DNA of 64,000 bases from Corythucha ciliata (Eukaryota; Arthropoda; Insecta; Hemiptera; Tingidae). The stretch covers positions 36,732,751-36,796,750 of the forward strand of contig CM075942.1 of the NCBI GenBank assembly GCA_038030265.1, in the 5' to 3' direction. The translations under genes were made by a program, and so were the position numbers. Of this stretch, positions 30,274-41,350 are shown piece by piece (position 1 is the stretch's first letter; each line of letters opens with the position of its first letter). The notes under the pieces are model-generated. The model had not been told where the DNA came from and did no database searches. It saw only the letters and a list, made by a program, of their open reading frames with translations.

Positions 30274-31769
30274 ATCTGTAGAGCACGTTATGAAATGATA
30301 AGGCGGACATCCTCGAGTCTAGTCGCAGGCACGACAAATGTACAAGTCGTCCGTATCTTAGCCGCTACTGCTCAATCCTCAGTCCCTCCAGTTCTTATAC
30401 CAATTATCGACCAATTAGGGCTGTTAGGTGAAAAAAAATAATTAAGCTGTTTTTTTCATATAAAGCGACGTTTCGTCCATCGAAATGCATAATCGGACCT
30501 TCTTTTTTATAGACCTTGCTTCACGATAGCTTCCCACAAATCAAAGAATAGGACCAAAGAGGGGTGATGGGCAAGAAGGGGCAAGACATGATAACAGCCA
30601 CGATGCGGATGCTTGGGAGGGGTCACAACCCCTTGACCACGTCACAAGTCACAGACCGGCCGTTTAAGGTAACAAAAAAAAAAATGGCAAGTTTTATTAT
30701 TCAATTCATGGTCATATTTAGTCATTTTATTTCGAAAAAAAATGTTTCCAGCGATTTTTATTTTTTATGTTACTTCCTCATTAAAATGGTTGTCACGTGG
30801 AAACCACCCGTGTTATTCCATATAACACCCCTTCGTACTTCAGCCCCTATACTATAATTTTTGAATCATCTTTTTTGAATCAAGTCAAGGAAATATTTTC
30901 CTCAAGGGATGACTATGAATTTGTGCCCTAATGTTTTTGACTGAGGCAACCTCGCGAAACTTGGCGAGGTTTATACTACCAAGCGGACCAATTCGTGTTT
31001 CTATCCAAGAGACAGAGTGAGAGAGCGAGTGAGTGAGAAAAAGTGTGGTTGCAGCCGAGTGCGCGTACCCCCTTTGTACCCCGTTGTAGATGCGGCCAGA
31101 GGTCCTTTCCTCTATTTCACGAGTGCTACAGTGCCGTAAAAAATCATCTTATTCTTTCAATTTTTCCAAATGGGGAACTTGCATGAATGTCCGATTTGGG
31201 AGAAAAGTATACCGGTGAATTGACACATGGACAGAAGGATATCAACGGTAGTTGCAGCCCGATTGGGATTTATAAATTAATTTTAAAGTTCTTTAATAGG
31301 GGATAGATAGTGGGGGAAATGATGTCAATGGTCAATGGTTTACAAATAACAAGGAGTTATCAAATTCTTCGACGTTATCAATCTCCCGCCTTTGACGTTA
31401 TCAAATCCCCACTTAAAATTCGTAAAAATTCACTTTAAAAAAATCCTTGATTGATTTCAATGTTTAATGTGAGCAATAGCATTGTGGAAGAGCCCTCTTC
31501 ATGAAACACCAGTGCTTGAAAAATGTGCAAGTTCCCCATTAGTCAATAAAATCCTAGCTTTCCACACTAGTGCGTCAATAGCGAAAAAAGGAAAAAAACC
31601 TACCAATCTACTAATTAGTACTGCTATTTACTGTGCTTTTCTTCTACCGAGTGCACCACTCATAAGGGGGGGATTTTGCGTCCAGCCATCAGAGGGGAGG
31701 GGTACCCACACTTGTAATGGAATACGGCTCACAGGGTGCGTTCATAGTGAATCACCTTTCACTACGATA
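30274..31769. other. intron sequence, no gene
   Basis: No recognised coding region. ATCCTCGAGTCTAGTCGCAGG near 30310 and a GAGAGCGAGTGAGTGAG run near 31018-31036 stand out but are not assigned. Short ORFs at 30564-30857 and 31482-31778 lack recognisable domains. Confidence 0.35.
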
Positions 31770-33015
31770 CCTCGATGAGCGATGCCCCGATGAAACAGCG
31801 ATGGGGAACAAGCACCAATAATTCTATGGGACTGTTCATAGTGAAGCACCTTCACAGCGATGTGGTCTTCGATACCTCGCGACGTTCATCGATGATTTGA
31901 ACCATATGGTTCCTCGACCCCCCTCCACCAGTCCGTTGTTTTTTTGTTTTTTTCTCAAAATAAGGGTTCAAGCTTGAAGGTTACAGGTGTGCGTGGCTTA
32001 CGTAAATTGTGTGAAGGTGGACTTCTTTTGCGATTGAAACCATCCCACTCACCAGGCTCCAAAAATCAAAACCATCAGCTCCGTCACCGGATAAATTGCC
32101 GAGCTGATGGTCTGGAGCTGAAGGTCTGAGATCAAAACGAGGACTGTACTGCCATCACAGTGCATTTTTTCGTTTAAACCATCCAAATATTGTTCAAATT
32201 ATTTTTGATTGTCTTGAACTGAAAGAAAGGGGCTCAATCCGTTTGCTGTACCAGAATGTCTTTTCCTCACTCATTTACATCCGTCTCTACATGTACGCAA
32301 GAGGCAAATTTACAGTTGAGGCATTCTTCAACGATAACCTGTACAGTTAATTCTATCGAAAATAGCTAATCATGACAGGAAAAAGTGTGCTATTTCCGAA
32401 TCTATCATCAAAGTCACAAAATGTCAACTTGGAACCCGTATTTAGTGAAGGAAAGTGGAGTGATGAGCATTGAAAAACGATTAGAAAAAGGTGCTGTTTT
32501 TGGTTGTCGTTTGGTAGGAGCTTCCGCCAACACCGTCTTTGGTACAAATTTTTTTATAAAACAATCATATCTTGAAGGGTTTTGATTTTTGGAGCCTGGT
32601 GAGTGGGATGCTTTCAATCGCAAATGAAGTCCACCTTCACACAATTTACGTAAGTCACGCACACCTGTATTCCTGTTCTATAACTTTTAACCGTCACTAT
32701 CACTGTCTCTTTCCACCCGTCCTACCTTTCAACATGTGATTTAATTCGGGGCGGACGGGTGGAAAGGATATTCCTAGGAACACTATGAAATCTTACAGAA
32801 CAGGCCCCCTGTTCCCTTCAAGCTTTAACCCATATTTTGAAAAAAGAAAGAAAAAAAAAGGCAACGGACTGGAGGGGGGTCGAGGAACCATATGGTTCAA
32901 ATCATCGATAAAAGTCGCGAGGTATCGAAGATCACATCGCAGTGAAGGTGCTTCACTATGAACAGTCCCATACAATTATTGATGTTTGTTCCTCATCGCT
33001 GTTTCATCGGGGCCT
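31770..33015. repeat. 1.25-kb palindrome with internal insertions
   Basis: Left-arm landmarks recur inverted in the right arm in mirror order. They are CCCCGATGAAACAGCGATG (31776 / 32995-33013), GGACTGTTCATAGTGAAGC (31829 / about 32950-32968), GATTTGAACCATATGGTTCC (about 31893 / 32886-32905) and TTACGTAAATTGTGTGAAGG (about 31998 / 32633-32652). Two blocks break the symmetry. The left arm carries the AGCTGAAGGTCTGAG repeat (about 32080-32180). The right arm carries a hairpin about 32668-32812 with TTCCTGTTCTATAAC-like ends. It is a large foldback element of unknown type. Confidence 0.75.
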
Positions 33016-33231
33016 TATTCTGAGCAATCGGGAAAAAATGCCGCAAACGGGATCCAATAAGGAATCCAAATAAGAAATAACATTATCCCGCCGTAGCAAC
33101 CACACTTGCGGCATTTTCCCCGACGTTGCTGAATAGGGTCCAAGAAGGGCGAGGTGTTTTATGAATTCATTTGAAGCAATTAAGTACATCCATGATCCTA
33201 TCATGTGTTCATATTTTAGCCCCACGTCTTA

Positions 33232-33375
33232 TGCCCTGTTCACACGATGCAATGTTTGAAGCTATATTGCATGCTGGTTTTTGAAAAACATCCGGTCACT
33301 ACCAAGGAACATATTATGTTTTTAAAAAAACAGCATGCAATATAGCCTCGAACATTGCATCGTGTGAAAAGGGCT
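33232..33375. mobile_element. Tourist-like MITE, 144 bp, TTA duplication
   Basis: TGCCCTGTTCACACGATGCAA pairs with TTGCATCGTGTGAAAAGGGC. TTA lies at 33229-33231 and 33376-33378. The interior pairs GCTATATTGCATGC with GCATGCAATATAGC. A partial relative is at about 57980-58070. Confidence 0.88.
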
Positions 33376-33477
33376 TTAATTGCAATAACTCTTTTTCGTC
33401 CAGCACATGTGGTGACGTCACTTAACCGTAAACGTTAAAAGTGTCAGACGGTTATACAATAACTCCCTATTAACTTA

Positions 33478-33838
33478 GGCCAGGTTCACACGAGTACTCT
33501 GAGAGAAAGTCAGTTCACACGAGCGTTACTCAACGCTGCGTTAATGCGGCATTGGGAATTCTCCCGGCGTTCCCTTTGCACCTTCAAAATAACGTGTGTC
33601 CTTCAGGATTGGGTGCATCCAAAAATAGTTTTATCTTCTTTCCATTCGGCAAAGTATTTTTTTTTACACCAAAAAACTGAAGGACACTTTTTCTGTGCAT
33701 CTCCACCACCACTACACTCAGAAATCAATTCAAGTCTCAAAACTCAGTTGGGTAATGCAGCGTTGACGCCGCGTTAACGCGGTGTTGAGCAATGCTTGTC
33801 CACTCCTCACTGCCGTCAACGCTGGTGTGCACTGGGCC
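33478..33838. mobile_element. Tourist-like MITE, 361 bp, TTA duplication
   Basis: The left terminus GGCCAGGTTCACACGAG pairs with GTGTGCACTGGGCC on the right. TTA lies at 33475-33477 and 33839-33841. Subterminal AACGCTGCGTTAATGCGG repeats as GCAGCGTTGACGCCGCG on the right. It is longer than the other members but has the same end structure. Confidence 0.82.
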
Positions 33839-33884
33839 TTAATCATTGTACATAGTTTTATTTAATTATTGAATATTAAATCAA

Positions 33885-34275
33885 CTTAGTAGGTAGTCTA
33901 AATGATTTTGTCGACTTGAAACATTGTATTTTTATTTCAATCTTTTCACCGACTAGTTTCTAGGTATGCATCCCATTATCAAGGCATTCATCGACGAAAC
34001 AAATCTTTGCCACAAGTCACGATCACGAGCCAAAAATGCCCAGAAAACCATGAGAAACGGCCACACACAAAACCTTATTGCTTCTCATGCAGGCATGTGA
34101 GTTTTGAGAAGCAAGTTTTTGTGTGCGCCGTTTCTCGTGGTTTCCTGCAGCAAAAATTGGTTTCGACGGGAATGCCTTGATAGTGGGGTGCATACCGCGA
34201 AACTAGTCGGGAAAAAGATGAAATAAAAATTAAAAATCATTCAAACTACTTACTTAATTATGAATAGCTTCTGGC
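33885..34275. repeat. foldback element, about 390 bp (CGACTAGTTTC family)
   Basis: CCGACTAGTTTCTAGGTATGC on the left pairs with GCATACCGCGAAACTAGTCGG on the right. TTATCAAGGCATTC pairs with GAATGCCTTGATAG, and GAGAAACGGCCACACACAAAA with TTTTGTGTGCGCCGTTTCTC. The symmetry fades beyond the outer TTTTTATTTCA stretches. Confidence 0.75.
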
Positions 34276-34681
34276 AGTTGAAAATGGTCTGAAGGGAGGC
34301 CGAACACAGTCCTGCGTTTAGTAATGCGCAATTTTTGAGGAGAGGCTACAATTTTTTTCATATTAATTCACGATTATATCGTTCATTCATTTCACCTACC
34401 GACGGTGGTCGACCGCACGACTTTGAAGAACCGTTTTTAGCCTCAAACTTAATCCTCGCACTACTGCACGCTCAAATAAATTGGTGGAACATTACGCCTT
34501 CCACCTTTGTTGGCCACTGGATTGTACTAAGTTGGCGCATACAGAGAATGCAATACGTAGCAATGACACATGTGAAAAGAGCAAAAGTAACTCGAGAAAC
34601 CAAAAACTACCAAGTACTTCTTGCGGTAAGTCACTTCATACACGCACAGATTATCTTTAAAATAGATATCTGAACTCATAC

Positions 34682-34821
34682 CTTTCTCTCCTTTTGATAT
34701 TTCAATAGCAAGCTCATGGTTCGGATAGAAGACGTAATGAGGAGGTCCCTCGTTTAACACGGCGGCTGCAGTGGTATTGTCGGAGTAGTAGTCTTTCTTT
34801 GGTCTGATCTTTTCGCGAAAA
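34682..34821 (-). CDS. FAM194-like protein, internal exon
   Basis: After a TTTCAG acceptor the frame reads FREKIRPKKDYYSDNTTAAA, VLNEGPPHYVFYPNHELAIE and ISKGEK, ending in a lone G before GTATGA. The H-Y-V-F-Y-P-N-x-x-L-A-I-x-I segment matches the opening of FAM194 domains (YYPSG-x-x-A-V-x-I-like). The phase fits exon 26104-26230 across a very long intron. Confidence 0.55.
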
Positions 34822-35089
34822 CTGAAACAATGCGAGCACTTGTCATTGTTTTCCAAAATAACCACCCTCCCCTTCTCCCATGCTCACGCGTGCATGTAAG
34901 CGTAGGCGGGCTCAGTTCCGAAAGTGAACAATTTTGGAGGAAGGCCTCGGTCGGGAAACCTTGTGTGTCCTTTTTTGCGGTCCGGTTGAGACAAAATAAA
35001 TGTTGGGTTATCTAAAAAATTGATCAGACGGATTTCAGAAAAAATAAGACGGAATAGGTATTGGGTGGAGTTTGGGAATGGGAACGAAC

Positions 35090-35282
35090 CTCGCAAATAC
35101 TTTTTAGTAGTTCTCCCTGTGGATCTTCTAGATGCGGATCGCTTTTTACTTCTTCTCGAACCTTCTTTAGAAGTTGAGCTTTTAGGAGAAGAAACACTGG
35201 TGTCTGAGTCTATTCCCTCTGACGATTTATTTGTAGACTTCTTGCTACTCCTCGTGGACGTCTTGGAATGTCCAACCGTCTA
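35090..35282 (-). CDS. Ser/Lys/Arg-rich exon, probably FAM194-like gene N-terminal part
   Basis: The minus-strand frame after a CTAG acceptor is dominated by Ser, Lys, Arg and Thr (TVGHSKTSTRSSKKSTNKSS, then EGIDSDTSVSSPKSSTSKEG and KRSASRRSTGRTTKKYLRG). It ends at a possible GTTCGT donor, which is weak. It lies 270 bp upstream of the FAM194-like exon at 34682. Low complexity makes assignment tentative. No start codon was identified. Confidence 0.4.
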
Positions 35283-35299
35283 GTATAAGAGTCACACAT

Positions 35300-36290
35300 C
35301 AGCTCGGACTTTGATTACAAGGGAATTGTGGGAACGACCAAGTGGCATACATGTCGGGACAGTGTGGCAGCCATAATGAGAGGGTTGACATTGTGTCTTC
35401 GGATAAATTCTTGATCATGATGACTTGAAATCAAATCTAAAATCAAGAGTTACTAAATAAATACAAAAAATGGTCTACAAGTGCAAAAACATTGACCTCT
35501 TACAGTCAATGATTTCAAAAATAGTCTTGTGAGACTTCGGAGCTACCCGTTTTTTGATCATCTTTTGAGAAGATGTAAACTGTAACCTCGATCAATTGTG
35601 CTTTTAAAAAATTGACTGTTTCCAATGAATGAATGCTTGAACATTGCTATACCTCATCATTTCTTTTCACGGGGCTTCCTCTTGTGCTAAAAAAAATAAA
35701 ATAATAATTTACATTAGCAGGAGAGGTAAAATGAAGCGTGATTTAGTCATTAACTACTTCTTCCCGGTGGTAGGAGTTTCCATTTTTGACTGTGCAGTGC
35801 CTCCTTTGGTCTTAACAAGCATTGCTTTCAAGTTGTTAAAATTCGTCAGAACCGGTAAATGTTTACGTTTCTGTCTCTTCACTAAAAAGAGAAATAATTT
35901 TTCGCGGGAACGAGCTAAATATTGACCGAATTAGTTCTCACCTTTTTTGTGACGCATTCGCATCGCATTACCGACGGAGCCGGTAAGTCTTTCAAAAAAA
36001 GCACAATTTCTTCGATACAACGTTGATGGATCCATTTGTTTGTCTTCCCAAACAAAACGAACGCTTCAAAATCGATTTAGACCGTTTAACGAAACGTACT
36101 TAATTTTATTATTTTTCACTGAGCTGCTTTCGTTCAAGCTTCTTGAAGCAAGGCTACCCTGAATAAAATTTGGGAAATTATTCTATTTAAAGTTATCCCA
36201 ACCCAAGACAATTTCACCCCGAGTCAGCGAAACACATGATTTGCCTCATTCAATGTTTCTCAATCATCGACCTCCCCGGTGTATACCTAA
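35300..36290. other. intergenic or intronic, no gene
   Basis: No recognised features. A plus-strand ORF at 35644-35925 has hydrophobic and basic stretches but no domain. Confidence 0.35.
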
Positions 36291-36422
36291 AGCCGCCTTC
36301 ATATATGAGCTGTCAAAGCTCGTGCTTTGAGCTGTGTCCAATGAAATATGATGAATCCCTGCGTGCGTTGCTCTTTGATTGGCTACAGCTTAAAGTCTAA
36401 GCTGTCACATGTGAAATCGCCT
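36291..36422. mobile_element. Tourist-like MITE, 132 bp, TAA duplication
   Basis: AGCCGCCTTCATATATGAG pairs with CACATGTGAAATCGCCT. TAA lies at 36288-36290 and 36423-36425. Same family as 30132-30270 and 53879-54018. Confidence 0.85.
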
Positions 36423-36699
36423 TAACGAATCGGTTCCGTTTTGAGTACCAAAAAAAGAGTAGGCTGGAAGCACTACGAAAAAGGATGAAAAAAAGGCCCG
36501 GTCGGATCGAGTTATTTTTAGGAACGTTTTGGGAACGAATTTTCAGAAACATCAGTTTCTAACGGGAGTTTCCAGGAATGAACAGAGAGAACCCCCCCCC
36601 CCCATTTTAAAACCGTGTCCGTTCACGATTGAGTACACTTTTGGAAGGGTTAGAAAACTGAGAAGTTTTTGTGGGGTTCGACGATCCGTGCTATCAAGA

Positions 36700-36834
36700 C
36701 CCGTTCACAAGCTCTATGTTTACGTTGTGAGGAGTCTATGCAACCAAACAAATTTATTCCCTCGAAAAATGAAGCATTTTCATAGGTTTCATAGACAAGC
36801 ACCACTCAACGAAAACATAGAGCTTGTGGACGGG
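36700..36834. mobile_element. MITE of the GCTCTATGTTTACGTT family, copy 1
   Basis: CCCGTTCACAAGCTCTATGTT pairs with AACATAGAGCTTGTGGACGGG. The loop has CTATGCAACCAAACAAATTTA and a CCTCGAAAAATGAAGCATTTT stretch, also found at 49535-49670 and in the nested element at 36841-37194. It sits directly beside that second copy. Confidence 0.8.
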
Positions 36835-36840
36835 AATTCA

Positions 36841-37194
36841 GGCCCCGTTCACAAACCTTAGGCCGGTCGTCCACTGGAAACGTTTTCGAGCGGCACTACA
36901 ACGAGCTTACATACAAAGAGACATAATTTTAATTCACTACTGCTAACCCTGCAGAGGACGATGTTACATTCAATTTGAGACTTTGGGGTGTACGCTCGTT
37001 GTCGCGCGTTGTACCGCCGCTCGAAAACGCTTCCAGTGGACGACCGACCTTATGTTATGCGTCTGTGCGGAGTCTGTTCAACCTACCAATTATTCTTAAT
37101 TAACCTATCAATTTGCTTAATTTTTCGAGGGAATTAATTTGTTTGGTTGCAGTAAACACCACAAATGTAATGCGCAGAGCTTGTGAACGGGGTC
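36841..37194. mobile_element. MITE of the same family, interrupted by another MITE
   Basis: The outer ends GGCCCCGTTCACAA and TTGTGAACGGGGTC pair. Removing 36861-37049 and one TTA restores a continuous hairpin element of about 162 bp. Its interior has the TTTTTCGAGGGAATTAATTTG stretch, the inverse of copy 1. TTA follows the right end, while the left flank is TCA, so its own duplication is imperfect. Confidence 0.82.
36861..37049. mobile_element. nested Tourist-like MITE, 189 bp, TTA duplication
   Basis: GGCCGGTCGTCCACTGGAAAC pairs with CTTCCAGTGGACGACCGACC. Subterminal CGTTTTCGAGCGG pairs with CCGCTCGAAAACG. TTA lies at 36858-36860 and 37050-37052, within the left arm of the host MITE. Confidence 0.9.
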
Positions 37195-37450
37195 TTACAA
37201 TTAGAGCTATTTCAGGCGACACAGTAATTTAATTACAATTGGAAAATTTTTCCATTTTTCGCATCAACGTAAGATAAGCGCGACGTTTTCAACGATACAT
37301 AAACACCCCAGAGGGGGGTAAGACAAGGTAAATAGACACAGAGGTATGCTCGTAACTAAGGAAATTTTTGTCAAAATTGACGCCACGGTAGTAAAAAAAT
37401 TAATGAGGGACCAAACTTCACATATGAAGCTTCCCCTCCCATGGTTTCTC

Positions 37451-37740
37451 CCAAGGTGACTAAACTTTCTATAGGTGCCGCAGATCTTCGGCCATTACTG
37501 TCCTTCACCTACGTCACGAGAAGTCCCAACCTCCTTTGCGCTGGACCCAGTACATTATTAATTGTTATTGGGTTGTGATTTTTGAGAAATCATAAACTTC
37601 AATTTCAAAATTAACTTGCCTTGCTGCTCTAGGGTGAGCAATCGGGAGCAAAGGACTGCTGGTGACGTCAGTCTCCACCCCTCCCGTCCGATTGGCAGGG
37701 GGAAATCTGTGGCACCTATAGTAAAGTTTAGTCACCTTGG
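37451..37740. mobile_element. 290-bp inverted-repeat element, 7-bp duplication
   Basis: CCAAGGTGACTAAACTTT pairs exactly with AAAGTTTAGTCACCTTGG. Both arms continue with TATAGGTGCC / GGCACCTATA. GTTTCTC occurs immediately outside each end (37444-37450, 37741-37747). The duplication length and terminus differ from the TTA-type elements, so it belongs to another superfamily. Confidence 0.85.
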
Positions 37741-37747
37741 GTTTCTC

Positions 37748-40700
37748 CCTTGGAATTTCTTTGTAGATCAAGCAAACAATGAATGAAAAGCCAAAATAAG
37801 TGCCTGCAAATTTTTTTAAAAGCGATATAATTTGGCGGAGTCGTTCCTTAGACCTTATGTACCGTTTTAAGGCCCAGTTAATTGATACGTACCACGTGAA
37901 GCCCCGTGCACAGACAGCACTCGGCGCAGTGACGGGCTAGTTTATCATGTGTATCAGTGAGAAACGACCAGTAAGCTTCATGAGGGAGCAAGGAAGGGCT
38001 TCCCTGCTGCCCGCGACAATCACGCTCACGATCATATCATAGATAGGTTGGACAATAAAGCTGAAGTTTAAAAGTGTTCCCTGTCATGTATAAAAATAGA
38101 AGTAATTTAATATTTTAATATTAATGGTGTCCTTCGACTAGAATCCCGGCCTCGAACCTAGCCGTATTCAATCACTGTCGATATTGAGGAATTTGTTTGC
38201 CTCATCTGGAGCCTCAGTACAAACTCGAGCGAAAATGCCGCTAGACGTGATTGCTATGGCGGGATAATGTTATTTCTCATTTGGCGTCCTTGGATCCCGC
38301 GTGCGGCTTTTGCCCGACCGTTCATACTAAGGCCCCTGGCCGCGTACCCAGGATGGAATAGGCCGATTCACACCCTCACCATATGAGCTATTGGTCGATG
38401 TGCGGTTTGTTGTACAAACACCGCAGAGAACCCTTAATACGAAGCCAAGTGTTTCGGGGCGCTTATATTTATTATTGTTAATTGGAATGGTGGCGAGGTC
38501 TCTACGTTGATGAGTGGAACGAAAAAATTGCTGAACTTAGCTCTATCTTAAAAGAATTTCTAAAAGATTCACAACTGAGATGTTACCCTGCACCTGCAGC
38601 AGTTTTCTTTGCTCCAACCATTACACTTAGGGGCCCTGCAATCACTTCTTTCACAGGAACATTGTCCTGCAGGCAATAATGCGTAGTTCTCCCGATTTAA
38701 AAAGTGGCCCCAGAAATGTTGATAATTTTGTTTTATTGAAAAAAGTCCCACCTGTTAATTTCTTAAAAATTGGTCATCCCATGACGTCATGGCACAAACA
38801 ATAATAATTGGTTGAAAATTAAGAGCATACCTCTTTAGTCTATTTACCTTGGGGGTAAGACACATTTTCAGGGGGACAATTTTTCTTGTTATTTGTAAAC
38901 AAAAAATGTAATCACATGCTTCAAAAGTAGGGATTGACGTCATTTCCCCGCATACCATCTATCCCCTCTTGAAGAACTTTGAAACTTATTTAAAAATCAC
39001 CAAATGCACCAATCGGGCCATGTGCCAATTCACCGGTGTACTTTTCTCCCAAATCGGACATTCATGCAAGTTCCCCATTCTATTGTTTTAATTATTCCAT
39101 TGGTTAGGGGGAGGGGGTGGAATCATGGTTTCCATACAAAAATTCTAAATGTGCAAACTTCGACAGCCCAAAACTTGGGCATTCCCAGTTATTCGCGTTT
39201 TAGAATTTTAATGGAAGGGGGGTGGGTTCAGCTCAATTGCTATCAAAATTACTATACTTGACGTTCCCAAAAATTATGCTTTGTTCCCGAGATGTGTCAC
39301 GTTTTGTCTATTTTTTTTAACGATTCTACGAACCTACCTTTAAGTTTTACCAATAAATGCCAAACAATCGCTCATAAACCGATGCTGCACCAAAAATAAA
39401 TATTTCCATTAGAAAGAACGTGTAATTCCCTTGAAAAAAGGCATCTGCTTCGGTAATATAATTATGTAAACCGTGGAACCAAACCAGGCGGTGAAGCGGC
39501 GGATGCCCCAAGATGACGTGCAGTGTCACTATGGGTGGGGGTGCGGGACGCTCAACTGGAAAAACTTCACGATCAACCGAATGGCTTTTCGGTTCAATTT
39601 ATTTCCCTTTCGGGTTAGCAGTTCCAGAACGTTGTGCTGAGTTCGCTCGCCCTGAAGAGAGGGGTGGATTCAGACTAAAATGTTTATAATGGTTCCAGTG
39701 AATTTCACCCCTTTCAACCCCATTTTAGTTCTTGAAGAAATCAATTTTACGGGGCTTTCGGAATCCCAATGTTGTGAATTATTGCTCATCAAAACCATTC
39801 CACGGATTTTAACTTCCAAAAATGCAAATTCACGGGGTTGCCCGTTCAAAAAAACAAATCCACTTTTCAGGAACTTTCGAAGTCGATATATTTCACGGAT
39901 TTGACGCTCACAGAGCCCGATTTTGAGATTTTGGCTGAAATTGTCTGCTCTTTCTAAAACCAAATTTTGTGGATCCGGTACGTCATAAATCAATAGGAAG
40001 GGACTGCCTAGGGAGACAATATATAGGGAGGGCTCTCTATGAGACTATAAGTGTCATCTCAGACAGTGAGCAGCACTTTTCTGCGGGTGGAGAGACAATT
40101 CAGTATATCAGGCACTATTACTTCTGCAATTACTCTGAAATCCGGCCTCAGTCATGGGCACTACACTTTGACAGGTTATTCGGGGGAAAAAATTGGAAAA
40201 TTGAATAACTAGCTCCCCCCCCCTCATGATTAACATTTTTCGGCCTAAAAACATATTAATCTAGTTCTAGTCCGACTATTTGGTTCCGCAACAGTCAACA
40301 GCCCATTTCGTCATCTATGGGAAGCAGAAGCCTAGCCAGCCTTTGATCTAGGGGTGGGCAGCTTCCCTGGCGAATATGTCAGATGCACCATTGATTTTTG
40401 CAAGTTTATACATATTAGATCAGAAAAATTAAAATGAATTTGTTTAGAAACGTTCACTATCCGTCAAAAACTAAGTCTCTGCTGCGAAGCTGTCGTTTGT
40501 AACATTCTATTCCGGATTTTCTGTCCAAAATCTGACAACTTTTTCTACAGAAATTGATACTTTTGGAGCTAAACATGAAATGTAGGTTACCCTGATGGGC
40601 GGTAAGCTGCGGTAATTTAGCCCCTCAAACTTGACCCTTTCATCCGTCAGGACGAATCTTTTTTTCCAGTACCGCGATTGTTTTTATTCTTTGTGAGTTG

Positions 40701-41350
40701 GACCCGCCAAAATGGTTCTTTAGCGAGTAAAACCCGCAAAAATGAGACAGATCCACACCCTGTTGGATTATTAACTACGATGGAAAGCACTCTAATAACA
40801 ATATTTTATCGTTTATAAAGGATGTCTCTGCCGAATCAATTGAATTTCAGCCTAAGCAAATATAATTATTTGCCTCTGCAAGACTGTGCCCCTTAAAAGC
40901 GCCCTAAAACCAAATACATAACAATAAGCCGTTCGATCATGGAACTCCCCCTAGCCGATGCGAAAAGGGCCATTTTTCTCGTAGAATCACAAAGCTACCT
41001 ATAAACCACCAATTTTACCAGAAAATCAGTAAATATAGAGAGAAAAATCTCGAATTTTCGTCCCCTATAGTCTGGCGGATTGGTTTCAGTAAAATTAGCG
41101 AGTAACGGTGACTTTCGTTAGGATCCTGTAACAAAATAGTGGGCAAAGAGTAACGGAGCTAGGTTTTTCGGTAATGGATCAATAGTAGCGGCGAAATAAG
41201 TCGTCAGACACAAACGCAATTGCAAAACGCAACTCGGTCAAGCGATTTTTTGTAGTTTATTTCGACAAAGTGGGCGTCACTTCCATTTACAGTATTCGTG
41301 TCATTTGATACATGTAATTTTTCCATTCAGTGTAAGCAGATCCATGAAAA
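37748..41350. other. 3.6 kb without a recognised gene
   Basis: Mostly unique AT-rich DNA with short ORFs and no domains (for example 38482-38679, 39004-39261, 39670-39993 and 39969-40208). CCAATTCACCGGTGTACTTTT (about 39025) also occurs inverted near 31208-31225. GTTTTCACTGG-type MITE ends were not found. It may be the 3' flank of the amine oxidase gene. Confidence 0.35.
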
